Shown here: one piece after another, positions 25,841 to 35,121 of the stretch
How the letters are laid out: each line of letters opens with the position of its first letter
Numbering within the stretch: the first letter of the stretch is position 1
Source: Saccharicrinis fermentans DSM 9555 = JCM 21142
Lineage (GTDB): Bacteria; Bacteroidota; Bacteroidia; Bacteroidales; Marinilabiliaceae
Assembly: GCF_000517085.1 (NCBI RefSeq)
Contig: NZ_KI912107.1
Coordinates: 5,081,980-5,145,979, forward strand
Reading direction: 5' to 3'
Length of the DNA stretch: 64,000 nt
Made by a program: the position numbers and the translations under genes
Notes under the pieces: generated by a model
Database searches by the model: none
Told to the model about the DNA's origin: nothing
What the model saw: only the letters and a program-made list of their open reading frames with translations

Positions 25841-28624
25841 TTAGTAGGAACACCACTTGATAAGCATGCGTGTTATCTCCTCTTTTTGTGCTGGTTTGAC
25901 TATGAAGTCATCCATGCCTGCTTTAAATGCCAGCTCTCTTTGCTGGGGGTCATTGTTGGCGGTCATGGCAATAATTGGACAACTCTCGTCGCGACATTTG
26001 AGTTCTTTTGATGCGTCAAAGCCGTCCAGTTCAGGCATCATCAAATCCATAAAAACGATGTTATAGCTGTTGTTTTTTGCCTTTTCAACGGCTTCTTTTC
26101 CGTTGCTTACCATGTCTATCTCGTATCCTATTTTGCGAAATAGGTTTTGTGCCACGCGTTGGTTGAAGGGGTTGTCCTCGGCTACCAGTATTTTTATATG
26201 ATCTGGAACCACTTTGCCGGTGAGGCTGTTCTGTGATTTTATATTGGGGAAATGTCTTAATATAAGTTGTCTAAGGTTACTTAGCCTAACGGGTTTACGT
26301 AGATATGCATCGGCACCAAGTCTTTTGCCTAGCTGTGTGTTCATGGTTTGAAAATCGGAACTCTGCAGAAGGATGAGAAAGTTGTTGTGCAGATTGTTGT
26401 TGTATATTTGTTGCAGGAAGTCAAGTCCATTGAAATCAGGCCGTTGGTCTATTACCAGTAGCTGGATGGATGGCTTGTTTTTTAAAAATAAGATGGTTTC
26501 TTGTGAAGGTGCCATTATTTTATGGTTGATGCCCAAAGCCAGCAGATTTTGGATGATATTTTGCACCTGTAGGGTTTCGTCTGATACAATAAGCGTGGTG
26601 ATCTGCGCCCAGGAAAATATATATGAAAAATCAAGGCCTTTGTTAATGTGTTTGGTAATAAAGGGTAGGTTGAAGCAAAACTCGGTGCCCGGGTAATGAG
26701 GGTTTTTGGATATGCTAGACGGACTGTTGGCCCAAATCTCTCCTCCCATTAGGCTCACTAAATTTTTTGAGATAGAAGTGCCTAATCCGGTACCACCGAA
26801 CTTACGTGTTGTGCTGTCGTCTTCTTGTGCAAAGGGGGTGAAGATGGTTACTAGCTTATCTTTTTGTATACCAATGCCGGTGTCGCTAATGCAAAATGTA
26901 AGTGCAGGGTTACCGTTGAGGGTTGTTGATCGTGAGACCGATAGGCGAACCTCTCCCTCGGGTGTGAATTTAATAGCATTGCCTATCAGGTTGTTGAGTA
27001 TTTGTCTGAATCGTAAAGGGTCACACATGAAATCATGGGGCAGCGCTTCCTCCAGATGTGTGGTAAGAGTTATGTTTCTTTCCTGGGCAATGGGGGTGAA
27101 TGCATTGACAGTTTCCTGAATTTCCGCAGCTAGATCTGTGGGAATGGACTCAACTTCCAGTTTTCCTGCTTCTATTTTTGAGAAATCCAGAATGTCGTTG
27201 ATCAATGCCAAAAGGGTATCGGCCGATCGTTTGACCACCCTTAGCATTTCGTTTTCAGCAACTTCTATCTTACTTGTTGAGAGTAAGAGGTCGGTCATTC
27301 CGATAATGGCGTTAAGCGGGGTTCTGAGCTCATGGCTGATGTTGGCAATGAAGTTGGTTTTTGCTTTTTCGGAACTTTCTGGATGTGCGGCAGGTAGTAT
27401 GCCGGATATCTCAATAAAAAACTGGATGTAATTTTTGCTTTCTTGGTTAAAGAAGATGTTCTTTTCACTAACAATCACTTGTTCATTTTCGTTCCCCGCG
27501 TTAAAGATGTATCTGTTGGAGGTTTGAGATACCGCATCTTTTCGAATCATCTTTTTTCTTTCAAATAGTACCTGATCCGATGCTGTTTGTTCTATTAGCA
27601 CATCTTCGTTCTCATGACCAAATATTTGGAGGGCAGCCTTGTTGACAAACTTGATCTTATTTTCACTATCTGTTAGAATTACGCCGAGAGGGAGGTAGTG
27701 TAATATTTTATTGAGAGCTCCTTTGGATTGTGATGAACGGAGAATGGCTTCTTTATTTTTGGAGAGGTGTATGTAAAATGCCAGTGCGATGAGTAGAATA
27801 ACGGCAAAAGAGATGCTTGCAACAAAAAAAGAATTACGAGCAATGGAGGAAGTAATGGCCTTAATGGGCATTGAAAAAACCAAAGTGAGATTGTTTTTGC
27901 TGAGTGGAACGTTTTGAGCCAAGGACATTACTTTAAAAGTGCGACCATTGCTTTTGAGCATATGTATGTAGGGTGTAGCTTTGCTTTGTAAAGGAAATAA
28001 CTTGGGCTTTACGAGCTGTAGATCTGGGAAAGAGGAGTAGATAATCTCTTTGTTGGAGTTGATAAGCCATTGAAATTCATGATTTTCTATGTGGAAATTG
28101 CGAAATAAATTATCGTAAAAGTCATGAAGGTTTATAGTGAAAATTGCGTAGCCGAATATGTGAGAATCAGAGGCTAGGGGTTGGGTGTAAATAATGTTTT
28201 TCTTATTTAGAACCAACCGTGGTTTAAACTCTTCAATGCGGCTATTTTTGCCATAAGTAGTAATCAGGTTTTGGTTGGGATCATTCGAAAGGGCGTAAAA
28301 GTGTCCTTTGTTGTCATATACCTCCAGCTTATTGAGTACACTACTATATCTGTTGTATAGTAGTTCTATGCGTTTTTGGACTTCCTGGTTTTGTAACTTA
28401 ATATTGAATAAACCACCCAGTTCCTCTTCGTTCAGCATTAGCATGATACTTGTTTCTACTTCAGAAAAGTAATCGGATAAAATTTCGGAACAGGTGGATA
28501 AATCCTTTTCCAGCACTTTTTTATGTGTGTCAATCTGCCAGTTATAGGTGTCGTTGTAATAATAGATATTAGACACCACAAGAAAAACGATGCTGCCTAT
28601 CACAAAAATTAAGGTACGTTTCAT
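25841..28624 (-). CDS. Hybrid sensor histidine kinase with two receiver domains
   Basis: A 927-residue one-protein phosphorelay. Order: membrane segment (about 4-20), extracytoplasmic sensor region, second membrane segment (about 262-286), PAS-like domain (LPLGVILTDSENKIKFVNK), HisKA with FIANISHELRTPLNAIIG, HATPase with NLIGNAIKFTPEG, DTGIGI and FGGTGLGTSISK, a divergent receiver (about 670-790; LLVIDQRPDFNG and LRKP keep the Asp and Lys), then a canonical receiver (KILVAEDNPFN, VFMDLMMPELDGFD, KPAQKEE). No HPt domain is present, so output needs a separate HPt or regulator. It starts 55 bp after rsgA. Signal unknown. Confidence 0.92.
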   Translation of the reverse strand: MKRTLIFVIGSIVFLVVSNIYYYNDTYNWQIDTHKKVLEKDLSTCSEILSDYFSEVETSIMLMLNEEELGGLFNIKLQNQEVQKRIELLYNRYSSVLNKLEVYDNKGHFYALSNDPNQNLITTYGKNSRIEEFKPRLVLNKKNIIYTQPLASDSHIFGYAIFTINLHDFYDNLFRNFHIENHEFQWLINSNKEIIYSSFPDLQLVKPKLFPLQSKATPYIHMLKSNGRTFKVMSLAQNVPLSKNNLTLVFSMPIKAITSSIARNSFFVASISFAVILLIALAFYIHLSKNKEAILRSSQSKGALNKILHYLPLGVILTDSENKIKFVNKAALQIFGHENEDVLIEQTASDQVLFERKKMIRKDAVSQTSNRYIFNAGNENEQVIVSEKNIFFNQESKNYIQFFIEISGILPAAHPESSEKAKTNFIANISHELRTPLNAIIGMTDLLLSTSKIEVAENEMLRVVKRSADTLLALINDILDFSKIEAGKLEVESIPTDLAAEIQETVNAFTPIAQERNITLTTHLEEALPHDFMCDPLRFRQILNNLIGNAIKFTPEGEVRLSVSRSTTLNGNPALTFCISDTGIGIQKDKLVTIFTPFAQEDDSTTRKFGGTGLGTSISKNLVSLMGGEIWANSPSSISKNPHYPGTEFCFNLPFITKHINKGLDFSYIFSWAQITTLIVSDETLQVQNIIQNLLALGINHKIMAPSQETILFLKNKPSIQLLVIDQRPDFNGLDFLQQIYNNNLHNNFLILLQSSDFQTMNTQLGKRLGADAYLRKPVRLSNLRQLILRHFPNIKSQNSLTGKVVPDHIKILVAEDNPFNQRVAQNLFRKIGYEIDMVSNGKEAVEKAKNNSYNIVFMDLMMPELDGFDASKELKCRDESCPIIAMTANNDPQQRELAFKAGMDDFIVKPAQKEEITRMLIKWCSY

Positions 28625-28678
28625 GAATTGGTATCTGTTATATATAGTGTATGGATCGATAAGTAAAATTAAAACTTA

Positions 28679-29605
28679 TTACCGATATTTTTCTTGGTTC
28701 GATTGATAAATGTTGATGTAGCTTTGATATCGGCTGTATGCCAGGCTTTCATTTTCTACAGCATTTTTAACGGCACACCCGGGTTCGTGTATGTGCGTAC
28801 AGTTTCCGAACTGACAGTGGTGGGAGTGTTCAAATATATCCTTGAAATAATGGTGAAGTTCCTCTTTTTCAATGTCAATAAGCCCATATCCTCGTATTCC
28901 AGGAGTGTCAATGATAGCTCCTCCGAAATCAAGTTCGTGCATTTCAGCATAGGTAGTGGTGTGTTTTCCACTTTGGTGAATGCTCGATATTTCTGCTACT
29001 TTTAGGTTGAGTCCCGGCTGTATTCTGTTAATCAAGGTTGACTTACCTGCACCGGAATGGCCGGAAATAACACTTACTTTATCCTTTAATAAGTCTGTCA
29101 TCACGCTTAGGTCATCCTGTGTTTTGGCTGATATTCTAAAAGTTTGGTAACCAATGGATTCGTATATGTCTGTTAGTTTTTTTACGTTATCTAAATGCGC
29201 ATCATCGTAGCGATCCATTTTATTAAAAACCATTTTAACAGGTATGCGATAGGCTTCGGCAGATGCTAAAAAGCGGTCGATGAAAACAGTGGTGGTAATA
29301 GGGTAATTGACCGTGATAAGTAGCAGGGCTTGGTCAATATTTGAAGCGATAATGTGTGACTGTTTAGAGAGGTTCGAGGCTTTTCGTATAATGTAATTTT
29401 TTCTCTCTGCTATTTCTGAAATAACACCCATGTCACTATCCTTATCAATGGTGAAGTGCACAATGTCGCCTACGGCAACGGGATTGGTGCTCTTGATGCC
29501 ATCCATCCGGAACTTACCTTTGATGCTGCATTTTACAAATACCCCTTCGTCTGACTTTATCAGATATCTGCTGCCTGTTGATTTAAAAACGATGCCTTTT
29601 TTCAA
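28679..29605 (-). CDS. rsgA: Ribosome biogenesis GTPase RsgA
   Basis: Circularly permuted GTPase that checks maturation of the 30S subunit. Motifs appear in the permuted order G4-G1-G3: FNKMDR, then GHSGAGKSTLI, then DTPGIRGYG; an OB-fold precedes them and a zinc-binding Cys/His cluster follows (HHCQFGNCTHIHEPGC). I chose a TTG start at 29605 (KKGIVFKSTGSRY), because family members begin there and because the ATG at 29653 lies within the -7 box TATTTTTG. From there it has 308 residues. Confidence 0.93.
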   Translation of the reverse strand: MKKGIVFKSTGSRYLIKSDEGVFVKCSIKGKFRMDGIKSTNPVAVGDIVHFTIDKDSDMGVISEIAERKNYIIRKASNLSKQSHIIASNIDQALLLITVNYPITTTVFIDRFLASAEAYRIPVKMVFNKMDRYDDAHLDNVKKLTDIYESIGYQTFRISAKTQDDLSVMTDLLKDKVSVISGHSGAGKSTLINRIQPGLNLKVAEISSIHQSGKHTTTYAEMHELDFGGAIIDTPGIRGYGLIDIEKEELHHYFKDIFEHSHHCQFGNCTHIHEPGCAVKNAVENESLAYSRYQSYINIYQSNQEKYR

Positions 29606-29641
29606 AATAATTAAGAATATTTGTGAATGAGTTGTGAGCAA

Positions 29642-29649
29642 CAAAAATA
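29642..29649 (-). promoter_or_regulatory. -7 element of rsgA
   Basis: On the minus strand TATTTTTG matches TAnnTTTG, 36 bp upstream of the proposed TTG start, and makes translation from the ATG at 29653 unlikely. Confidence 0.5.
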
Positions 29650-29922
29650 CCAATTCGTTTATTAATAGGGAAATTTAAGCTAAACTATTACTGATTAATG
29701 TTTGTTTTTTACGGATTGCTACAGGTAGTTGTTATGTCGAGAAATAAGAGTTTTTTTTGTTTTAAAAGTTGTATATCTTGGCATGATGGGGTGAACTTTG
29801 CCTTATGTCAAGTAAGGAGTTATGATGTATAGGTGGTAAATCTTTATATTGATAGAGGTAATGAAGGGATGAAGAGTGTGATGGGCAGAGGATTAACGAT
29901 AAAGGATGTAGTAAAGTAATGA
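29650..29922. other. Divergent intergenic region between rsgA and the barrel protein
   Basis: It holds the rsgA promoter at its left end. Toward the right a TATCTTGG-like stretch near 29773 only loosely fits a -7 box for the plus-strand gene. No repeats, RNA gene or credible reading frame seen. Confidence 0.4.
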
Positions 29923-31086
29923 ATGATGATAAAAAAGAATATTAAGTTTATTCTGGTTTTAATTTTTATGATGGCATCTCTTTTTTTAGGAGATGTTTAT
30001 GGGCAGGCTCCCTTCCAGGTGTCGGGATATGTAACTGAGATGCCTTCGTACACGTGGCAAAGAAAGTCAGATAAGCTTTGGGATAACTTGATTCATAACC
30101 GAATTCATTTAAATTATTCCAACAATGAGTATAGTAGTATTCGTATAGAGGTTCGTAATCGTTTTTTTTTAGGAGAAACAGTGCGCCATACCCCCTTGTA
30201 TAAGTTTTATCTGAACAACGATCCCGGCTGGGTGGATATGAGTTTTAATTGGGGATCATCAAAAAGCTTTGTGGTCAATACCGTAATTGATCGTCTTAGT
30301 TACGAGCGTTCATGGGGTAAGTGGCAGTTGGAGGCTGGTAGACAACGGGTTAGTTGGAGCAAAAGTCTTGTCTGGAATCCCAATGATGTTTTTAATTCAT
30401 ATTCATATTTTGATTTTGATTACGAGGAACGCCCCCGTATGGACGGCTTGCATTTGACGTATGATGTAGATGATGAGCAGCGTTTTGAGGCAGTGTTAAA
30501 AGTTGATGGGAGTGCTAAAGTGACTTCCGCTCTGTTGTATGGTTTTAGTAAGGCAGGTTATGATTTTCAGTTGCTGGCAGGTCAAATGAATCAAGAAGAT
30601 TACCTATTGGGAGCTGGATGGAGCGGGAGTGTTGCAGATGCTGGTTTTTATGGAGAACTTTCTTTTTTGTCACCAATCAACCAAAAGAACGATGATATTC
30701 TTGTTTTGTCCGTGGGGTCAAATTATACTTTTCATCAGTCTCTGACTGTAAGGGGAGAATATCTTTATTCCAGTAATTTGAATAGTTCATTTGAGGATTT
30801 TGGGAGTCTGATCTTTTATACGTCATCCATTAAAAAATTAAGTGTTACGGAGCACTCTTATATGCTAAGTGTTGGTTGTCCTGTGACTCCATCGTTAGAT
30901 GTTTCCTTGGCTTATGTAGGCTTTTCTTTTCCGGTGCTAAAAAGCTTTTATGTTTCTCCTGCTATAGAATATTCCTTGAATGAGCAGTTGTCTCTTTCTG
31001 GTATCTTTCAGCTATATTCCCATGAGTGGGAAGGGAGTGATGTATTGCAGATTTCGTCTTTTGTTCGCTTAAAACTGTTTTTTTAA
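29923..31086 (+). CDS. Predicted outer-membrane beta-barrel protein
   Basis: A 387-residue exported protein with a signal peptide (hydrophobic FILVLIFMMASLFLG, cleavage near VYGQA). The mature part alternates short aromatic-flanked beta strands (IRIEVRNRFFLGE; WQLEAGRQRVSWSKSLVWNPND; RFEAVLKVDG; DFQLLAGQMN) and ends in SSFVRLKLFF, a typical C-terminal barrel strand with terminal Phe. This resembles porin-like barrels; no plug domain, so not a TonB receptor. I cannot name a family or substrate. It is a single gene, with two adjacent ATGs as possible starts. Confidence 0.6.
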   Translation: MMIKKNIKFILVLIFMMASLFLGDVYGQAPFQVSGYVTEMPSYTWQRKSDKLWDNLIHNRIHLNYSNNEYSSIRIEVRNRFFLGETVRHTPLYKFYLNNDPGWVDMSFNWGSSKSFVVNTVIDRLSYERSWGKWQLEAGRQRVSWSKSLVWNPNDVFNSYSYFDFDYEERPRMDGLHLTYDVDDEQRFEAVLKVDGSAKVTSALLYGFSKAGYDFQLLAGQMNQEDYLLGAGWSGSVADAGFYGELSFLSPINQKNDDILVLSVGSNYTFHQSLTVRGEYLYSSNLNSSFEDFGSLIFYTSSIKKLSVTEHSYMLSVGCPVTPSLDVSLAYVGFSFPVLKSFYVSPAIEYSLNEQLSLSGIFQLYSHEWEGSDVLQISSFVRLKLFF

Positions 31087-31166
31087 AGTAAGATATTCGC
31101 TTTTGTAAGTAAAGATGTTTGTGGATGATGTGTTTTTAAGGTGTTGGTATGCAATGTGTTGCCCTA

Positions 31167-31210
31167 TGTCACGCATTTGTCACACTCTTGTCACGCATTT
31201 GTCACGCCTA
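31167..31210 (+). repeat. Four 11-bp direct repeats with GTCAC core
   Basis: GTCAC starts at 31168, 31179, 31190 and 31201, an exact 11-bp period. The units read TGTCACGCATT, TGTCACACTCT, TGTCACGCATT and TGTCACGCCTA, so the first and third are identical. They end about 13 bp upstream of a TTG/TAGCTTTC promoter-like pair, on one face of the helix, as expected of an activator array. Confidence 0.85.
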
Positions 31211-31223
31211 AAAATAGGTATTA

Positions 31224-31251
31224 TTGGAGCTAGTAGTGTAATTTAGCTTTC
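31224..31251 (+). promoter_or_regulatory. Promoter-like pair before the small membrane protein
   Basis: TTG at 31224-31226 and TAGCTTTC at 31244-31251, 17 nt apart; the -7 box misses the last G of TAnnTTTG. It lies just downstream of the GTCAC array and 29 bp before the ATG. Confidence 0.4.
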
Positions 31252-31280
31252 GAAGGTTAACTAATTACAAAATCTTTGTT

Positions 31281-31514
31281 ATGAATTATATGAAAATAAG
31301 CATCCGATTTTTACTTTTTACGTTGCTACTATTGTTGGCAACACTTATTGTAGAATTTATCATTTCTAATGTTTACGCCTTATTGCTGGAATATTATTCC
31401 TTGCCAAAATCAGATTCAAACATTACTTTTTTATCATTTGTTATCAGTCTTGTTTTTACTAGCTTGTTGACCTATGGAACCGGATTTTGGCATGTGTCTA
31501 GGGTTAGTGATTGA
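31281..31514 (+). CDS. Small membrane protein with two TM segments
   Basis: A 77-residue protein with a long first hydrophobic segment (FLLFTLLLLLATLIVEFIIS, about residues 10-29) and a second one (FLSFVISLVFTSLLTYGTGF, about 50-69). No cysteines or known motif. It is likely an inner-membrane protein with a short loop between the helices. A promoter-like pair with a helically phased repeat array lies upstream and a terminator-like hairpin directly follows, so this is a self-contained and probably regulated unit. I do not recognise its family; function unknown. Confidence 0.6.
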   Translation: MNYMKISIRFLLFTLLLLLATLIVEFIISNVYALLLEYYSLPKSDSNITFLSFVISLVFTSLLTYGTGFWHVSRVSD

Positions 31515-31519
31515 AAAAA

Positions 31520-31546
31520 ATCAATACAGGTGTTTCCTGTATTGAT
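31520..31546 (+). terminator. Hairpin after the small membrane protein
   Basis: A perfect 11-bp stem (ATCAATACAGG with CCTGTATTGAT) and 5-nt loop, 5 bp after the stop, followed by a mixed A/T stretch with TTTTT. Likely terminator. Confidence 0.7.
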
Positions 31547-31624
31547 AAAATGTTTTTATTATTTGTTTTTGTTTGTCCAGGGCTTTGAGTTGGGTTCATT
31601 GCGCTGCCCAGCAAGTGTGTGTTT

Positions 31625-31640
31625 TGTTCGAATTCGGACA
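31625..31640. promoter_or_regulatory. Near-palindrome upstream of the ABC export operon
   Basis: TGTTCGAATTCGGACA is a 16-bp palindrome with one mismatched pair. It lies 108 bp upstream of a promoter-like pair of the export operon and could be an operator. No regulator gene is adjacent. Confidence 0.3.
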
Positions 31641-31747
31641 GTGTTGTTTCGTTACTGTACACTTATTGTATATAGTACTCACCAATGGTTATATGACAAA
31701 AGTCAGACATTCAGAGAGATAGGTTTTTTGGAACAAAGCTTGTTTCG

Positions 31748-31775
31748 TTGGATGTGCTTGAGAACGCTATGTTTT
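31748..31775 (+). promoter_or_regulatory. Promoter-like pair of the ABC export operon
   Basis: TTG at 31748-31750 and TATGTTTT at 31768-31775 with 17-nt spacing; the -7 box has one mismatch to TAnnTTTG. Gives a leader of about 32 nt before the GTG start. Confidence 0.4.
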
Positions 31776-31811
31776 CTTTTTGCAATCGCATATTAACTAA
31801 AACTTTATCAG

Positions 31812-32534
31812 GTGAGTAAAAGCATTATAAAAGTCAAGTCGCTTCACAAATCTTATATTACCGGAGCCAATTCCTTGCATGTACTTAAAGGTATTGATAT
31901 GGATATTAGAGAGGGAGAGATGGTATCTATCATGGGATCTTCTGGTTCGGGAAAGTCAACATTGTTAAATATTGTTGGAATACTAGATAATTATGATTCG
32001 GGAGAATTTTATCTCAACGATATTCTTATTCAAAAAATGAATGAAAAAAGGGCAGCTCAATTTAGGAATAAATATATTGGGTTTGTCTTCCAGTCTTTTA
32101 ATCTTATTTCGTTTAAAAATGCAATGGAGAATGTGGCTTTGCCATTATACTATCAGGGCGTGAGTCGTAAAAAACGAAATGCGATGGCTTTGGAGTATCT
32201 GGATAGATTGGGCTTAAAAGAGTGGAGTGAACATTTACCCAGTGAACTTTCGGGAGGACAAAAACAAAGGATTGCCATTGCCAGGTCTCTTATTTCTAAG
32301 CCCAAGGTTATTTTGGCCGATGAGCCTACCGGGGCATTGGATACCAAGACTTCGTATGAAGTGATGGATATCCTGAAAGAGGTCAATGAATCAGGTATCA
32401 CGGTGATTATAGTAACCCATGAGAATGATATTGCAGAGAAAACGCACCGTGTCATTCGCCTAAAGGATGGTCTTATTGAATCTAATCATACCAATTCTAA
32501 TCTGATTGAAAAAGTACAAGCTCCTTCGGTATAA
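31812..32534 (+). CDS. MacB/LolD-type ABC transporter ATPase
   Basis: A 240-residue ATPase that powers the two FtsX-type permeases downstream. Walker A is GSSGSGKST (residues 42-50), the signature is LSGGQKQRIAIA, Walker B is VILADEPTGALD, and the switch His is in IIVTHEND. Starts with GTG, since no in-frame ATG lies between it and the upstream stop. First gene of a six-gene-strand export set: ATPase, permease, permease, adaptor, TolC-like, later a second adaptor. Cargo could be a drug, peptide or lipid; not readable. Confidence 0.93.
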   Translation: MSKSIIKVKSLHKSYITGANSLHVLKGIDMDIREGEMVSIMGSSGSGKSTLLNIVGILDNYDSGEFYLNDILIQKMNEKRAAQFRNKYIGFVFQSFNLISFKNAMENVALPLYYQGVSRKKRNAMALEYLDRLGLKEWSEHLPSELSGGQKQRIAIARSLISKPKVILADEPTGALDTKTSYEVMDILKEVNESGITVIIVTHENDIAEKTHRVIRLKDGLIESNHTNSNLIEKVQAPSV

Positions 32535-32555
32535 ACCATACAATAAGATTATATC

Positions 32556-33800
32556 ATGCTAGATTATATACAAGAAATACTATCCACCTTACGGCAAAAT
32601 AAACTAAGGGCTATCATGACAGGTTTCAGTGTGGCTTGGGGTATTTTTATGCTGATACTTTTACTGGGATCGGGAAAGGGCTTGCAAAATGGGATGGAAA
32701 ACAACTTTAGTGGTACTTCCAAAAATGCTTTGTGGATCTGGAGTAGAAGAACACAAGTAGCTTATGATGGCTTGAAAGCCGGACGGAGAATCCAATTTAC
32801 GGATCAGGATGTTGTGGAACTGAAGAGGAGGTTAGGTGATGATTTTGATCATATATCAGGACGTTTTTATATTAGCGGAGAAGCTAGGGTTACATATCAG
32901 AATGAATTTGGTACTTACCGGACGGAGGGGGTAATGCCTGCATTTAATAAAATTCAGATCGTTCATCAAGACGAAGGACGTTTCATCAATCAGCTGGACA
33001 TTGATGAATACCGCAAAACCATCGTGATTTCGGAGCCTGTGAAAAAAACATTGTTTAAAGATGGGCAGGATGCCATAGGAAAATATATTCGAGTGAACAG
33101 TGTGCCTTTTAAGGTGGTGGGGGTGTTTACGGATCCTGAAGACAAAGAGCGTAAAAGAGTCTACTTGCCCCTAACTACTGCTCAGCGGGTGTTTAATGGT
33201 ATTAATAAGTTGGGAGAAATGGCCATTGCAACCAATGCTACTACTGTGGCCGAAAATAAGCGTATTGAAGAAGAAGTAAGAAGTTTGTTGGCCAAGCGTC
33301 ATCGGGTATCTCCTGAAGACAAGCAGGCTTTGGGTATTTGGAATACCTTGGAGCATTTTAAGCAAGCGCAGGGTGTTTTTACCGGAATAAGATTTTTTGT
33401 GTGGATTATTGGTATTATGACCATTATAGCAGGAATTGTTGGCGTGAGTAATATCATGATTATTTTGGTAAAAGAAAGAACCAAAGAGATAGGTATCCGA
33501 AAAGCGATTGGTGCAACGCCTTTATCTATTATTCGGCTGGTTCTTTCGGAATCTGTTTTTATAACTGCATTTGCAGGGTTCTTTGGCTTGGTTGCGGGAA
33601 TCGGAATTTTGTCCTTGGTAAGTATGGGATTGCAAAATGCAGGGGGCGATATTCAACGTGCTTTCTGGAATCCATCAGCAGATATTTCAGTGGCCGTTTG
33701 GGCTTTGTTAATTCTTGTGGTTGCGGGCCTTGTGGCTGGTTATATCCCGGCTCGCAAAGCTTCTTCTATTCGCCCCATTGAGGCGTTGCACGACGAATAA
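32556..33800 (+). CDS. MacB-like ABC transporter permease (FtsX type), first copy
   Basis: A 414-residue permease with one N-terminal membrane segment (LRAIMTGFSVAWGIFMLILLLGSG), a large periplasmic MacB_PCD domain, and three C-terminal segments including IIGIMTIIAGIVGVSNIMIIL and the conserved VKERTKEIGIRKAIGATP motif, ending IPARKASSIRPIEALHDE. Lies 21 bp after the ATPase and 24 bp before a second permease of the same type; the two probably form a heterodimer, in contrast to the MacB homodimer in which ATPase and permease are fused. Confidence 0.92.
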   Translation: MLDYIQEILSTLRQNKLRAIMTGFSVAWGIFMLILLLGSGKGLQNGMENNFSGTSKNALWIWSRRTQVAYDGLKAGRRIQFTDQDVVELKRRLGDDFDHISGRFYISGEARVTYQNEFGTYRTEGVMPAFNKIQIVHQDEGRFINQLDIDEYRKTIVISEPVKKTLFKDGQDAIGKYIRVNSVPFKVVGVFTDPEDKERKRVYLPLTTAQRVFNGINKLGEMAIATNATTVAENKRIEEEVRSLLAKRHRVSPEDKQALGIWNTLEHFKQAQGVFTGIRFFVWIIGIMTIIAGIVGVSNIMIILVKERTKEIGIRKAIGATPLSIIRLVLSESVFITAFAGFFGLVAGIGILSLVSMGLQNAGGDIQRAFWNPSADISVAVWALLILVVAGLVAGYIPARKASSIRPIEALHDE

Positions 33801-33824
33801 ATTTTTAATCTAAAACTACAAACC

Positions 33825-35105
33825 GTGTTTGACAGAGATAGATGGCAGGAAATATTAAATGCCGTAAGGAAAAATAAATTACGTAGTACACTGACTGCTT
33901 TTGGTGTATTCTGGGCCATATTTATGTTGGTGGTTATGATGGGCTCAGGCAATGGGCTTAAGAATGGAATAACGGCCGGAGTCAAGGATTTTGCTACCAA
34001 TAGTGGATTTATGTGGGCTGAATCTACCACCAAAGCTTATGAAGGTTTTAAGCGAGGTCGTCATTGGGATATTAGTAATCAGGATATTATGGAGATAAAA
34101 GATGGTGTTCCTGAGCTAGGCGTTATTTCACCGCGATTAAACGGATGGAATCTTAGGAGTGGTGAGAATATTGTGAGAGGAAAGCGTTCTGCCGCTTTTA
34201 ATGTCATGGGTGACTATCCCGCTTATCGCAAAATTGACCCATGTACCATGTTGTGGGGACGTTACATCAATGATGAGGATATCAAACAGAAAAGAAAAGT
34301 GTGCATTATTGGTGAAAATGTCTACGATGTGATGTTTGATGAAAATGAAGACCCAGTGGGAAAGTATCTTCGGGTAAATGGAGTGTATTTTATGGTGGTG
34401 GGCGTGTTTCGTTCTAATAATCCCAATATTAATATAGGGAGTAATAAAAAGGAAACAGTTTATATGCCTTTTACTTCTATGCAACAGACTTACAATTATG
34501 GCGATAGGGTCCACTTTTTTGGTATCACAGCCAAGGATGGAGTAAAGGTGAAGGATGTCATGGATAAGATAAAAGTTATCCTGCAAAAAAATCATAAACT
34601 ATCGCCGGATGATGAAGATGCCATAGGTAAAGTGGATATTGAAAATGAAATAAAAACCATGTTTTATATTTTCTTGGGTATCGATATTTTGATATGGGTG
34701 GTTGGTCTGGGAACTTTGTTTGCGGGTGCGATAGGGATTAGCAATATTATGCTGATCATAGTAAGGGAGCGAACAAAAGAGATAGGTATACAGCGCGCTA
34801 TCGGAGCACGTCCAAGTATTATTATAGGTCAGATTTTAACTGAATCGGTGTTCTTAACCACCGTAGCGGGTTTTATTGGTTTGGCCTTTGGAACCTTTGT
34901 GTTGTATATAGTAGATATTGCGGTGGATGCCTCTAGGGCCGCCGCTCCACCTGATGAAGAATCTTTTTTTCTGAATCCTGAAATAGGTCTGCCCATTGCA
35001 TTGGCATCCCTGGCTATGTTAATATTTGTGGGTTTTATTGCCGGATTAATACCGGCCATGAAAGCCATTCGCATTAAACCAATTGAAGCATTACGTCACG
35101 AATAA
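33825..35105 (+). CDS. MacB-like ABC transporter permease (FtsX type), second copy
   Basis: A 426-residue paralogue of the preceding permease with the same plan: N-terminal segment (LRSTLTAFGVFWAIFMLVVMMGSG), periplasmic domain, three C-terminal segments, VRERTKEIGIQRAIGARP and a final IPAMKAIRIKPIEALRHE. It starts with GTG. Its periplasmic domain differs markedly from the first copy, which fits two non-equivalent halves of one exporter. Confidence 0.92.
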   Translation: MFDRDRWQEILNAVRKNKLRSTLTAFGVFWAIFMLVVMMGSGNGLKNGITAGVKDFATNSGFMWAESTTKAYEGFKRGRHWDISNQDIMEIKDGVPELGVISPRLNGWNLRSGENIVRGKRSAAFNVMGDYPAYRKIDPCTMLWGRYINDEDIKQKRKVCIIGENVYDVMFDENEDPVGKYLRVNGVYFMVVGVFRSNNPNINIGSNKKETVYMPFTSMQQTYNYGDRVHFFGITAKDGVKVKDVMDKIKVILQKNHKLSPDDEDAIGKVDIENEIKTMFYIFLGIDILIWVVGLGTLFAGAIGISNIMLIIVRERTKEIGIQRAIGARPSIIIGQILTESVFLTTVAGFIGLAFGTFVLYIVDIAVDASRAAAPPDEESFFLNPEIGLPIALASLAMLIFVGFIAGLIPAMKAIRIKPIEALRHE

Positions 35106-35121
35106 AATAAATATACAAAAA

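Noticed and set aside
31530-31796. Open frame of 88 codons before the ABC export operon
   Set aside because: It begins inside the terminator hairpin, covers the near-palindrome and the likely promoter, has an unusual Cys/Phe/Arg-rich composition and no signal or family likeness.
34137-34595. 152-codon minus-strand frame inside the second permease
   Set aside because: Lies wholly opposite a well-matched FtsX-type permease and has a His/Ile-rich shadow composition.
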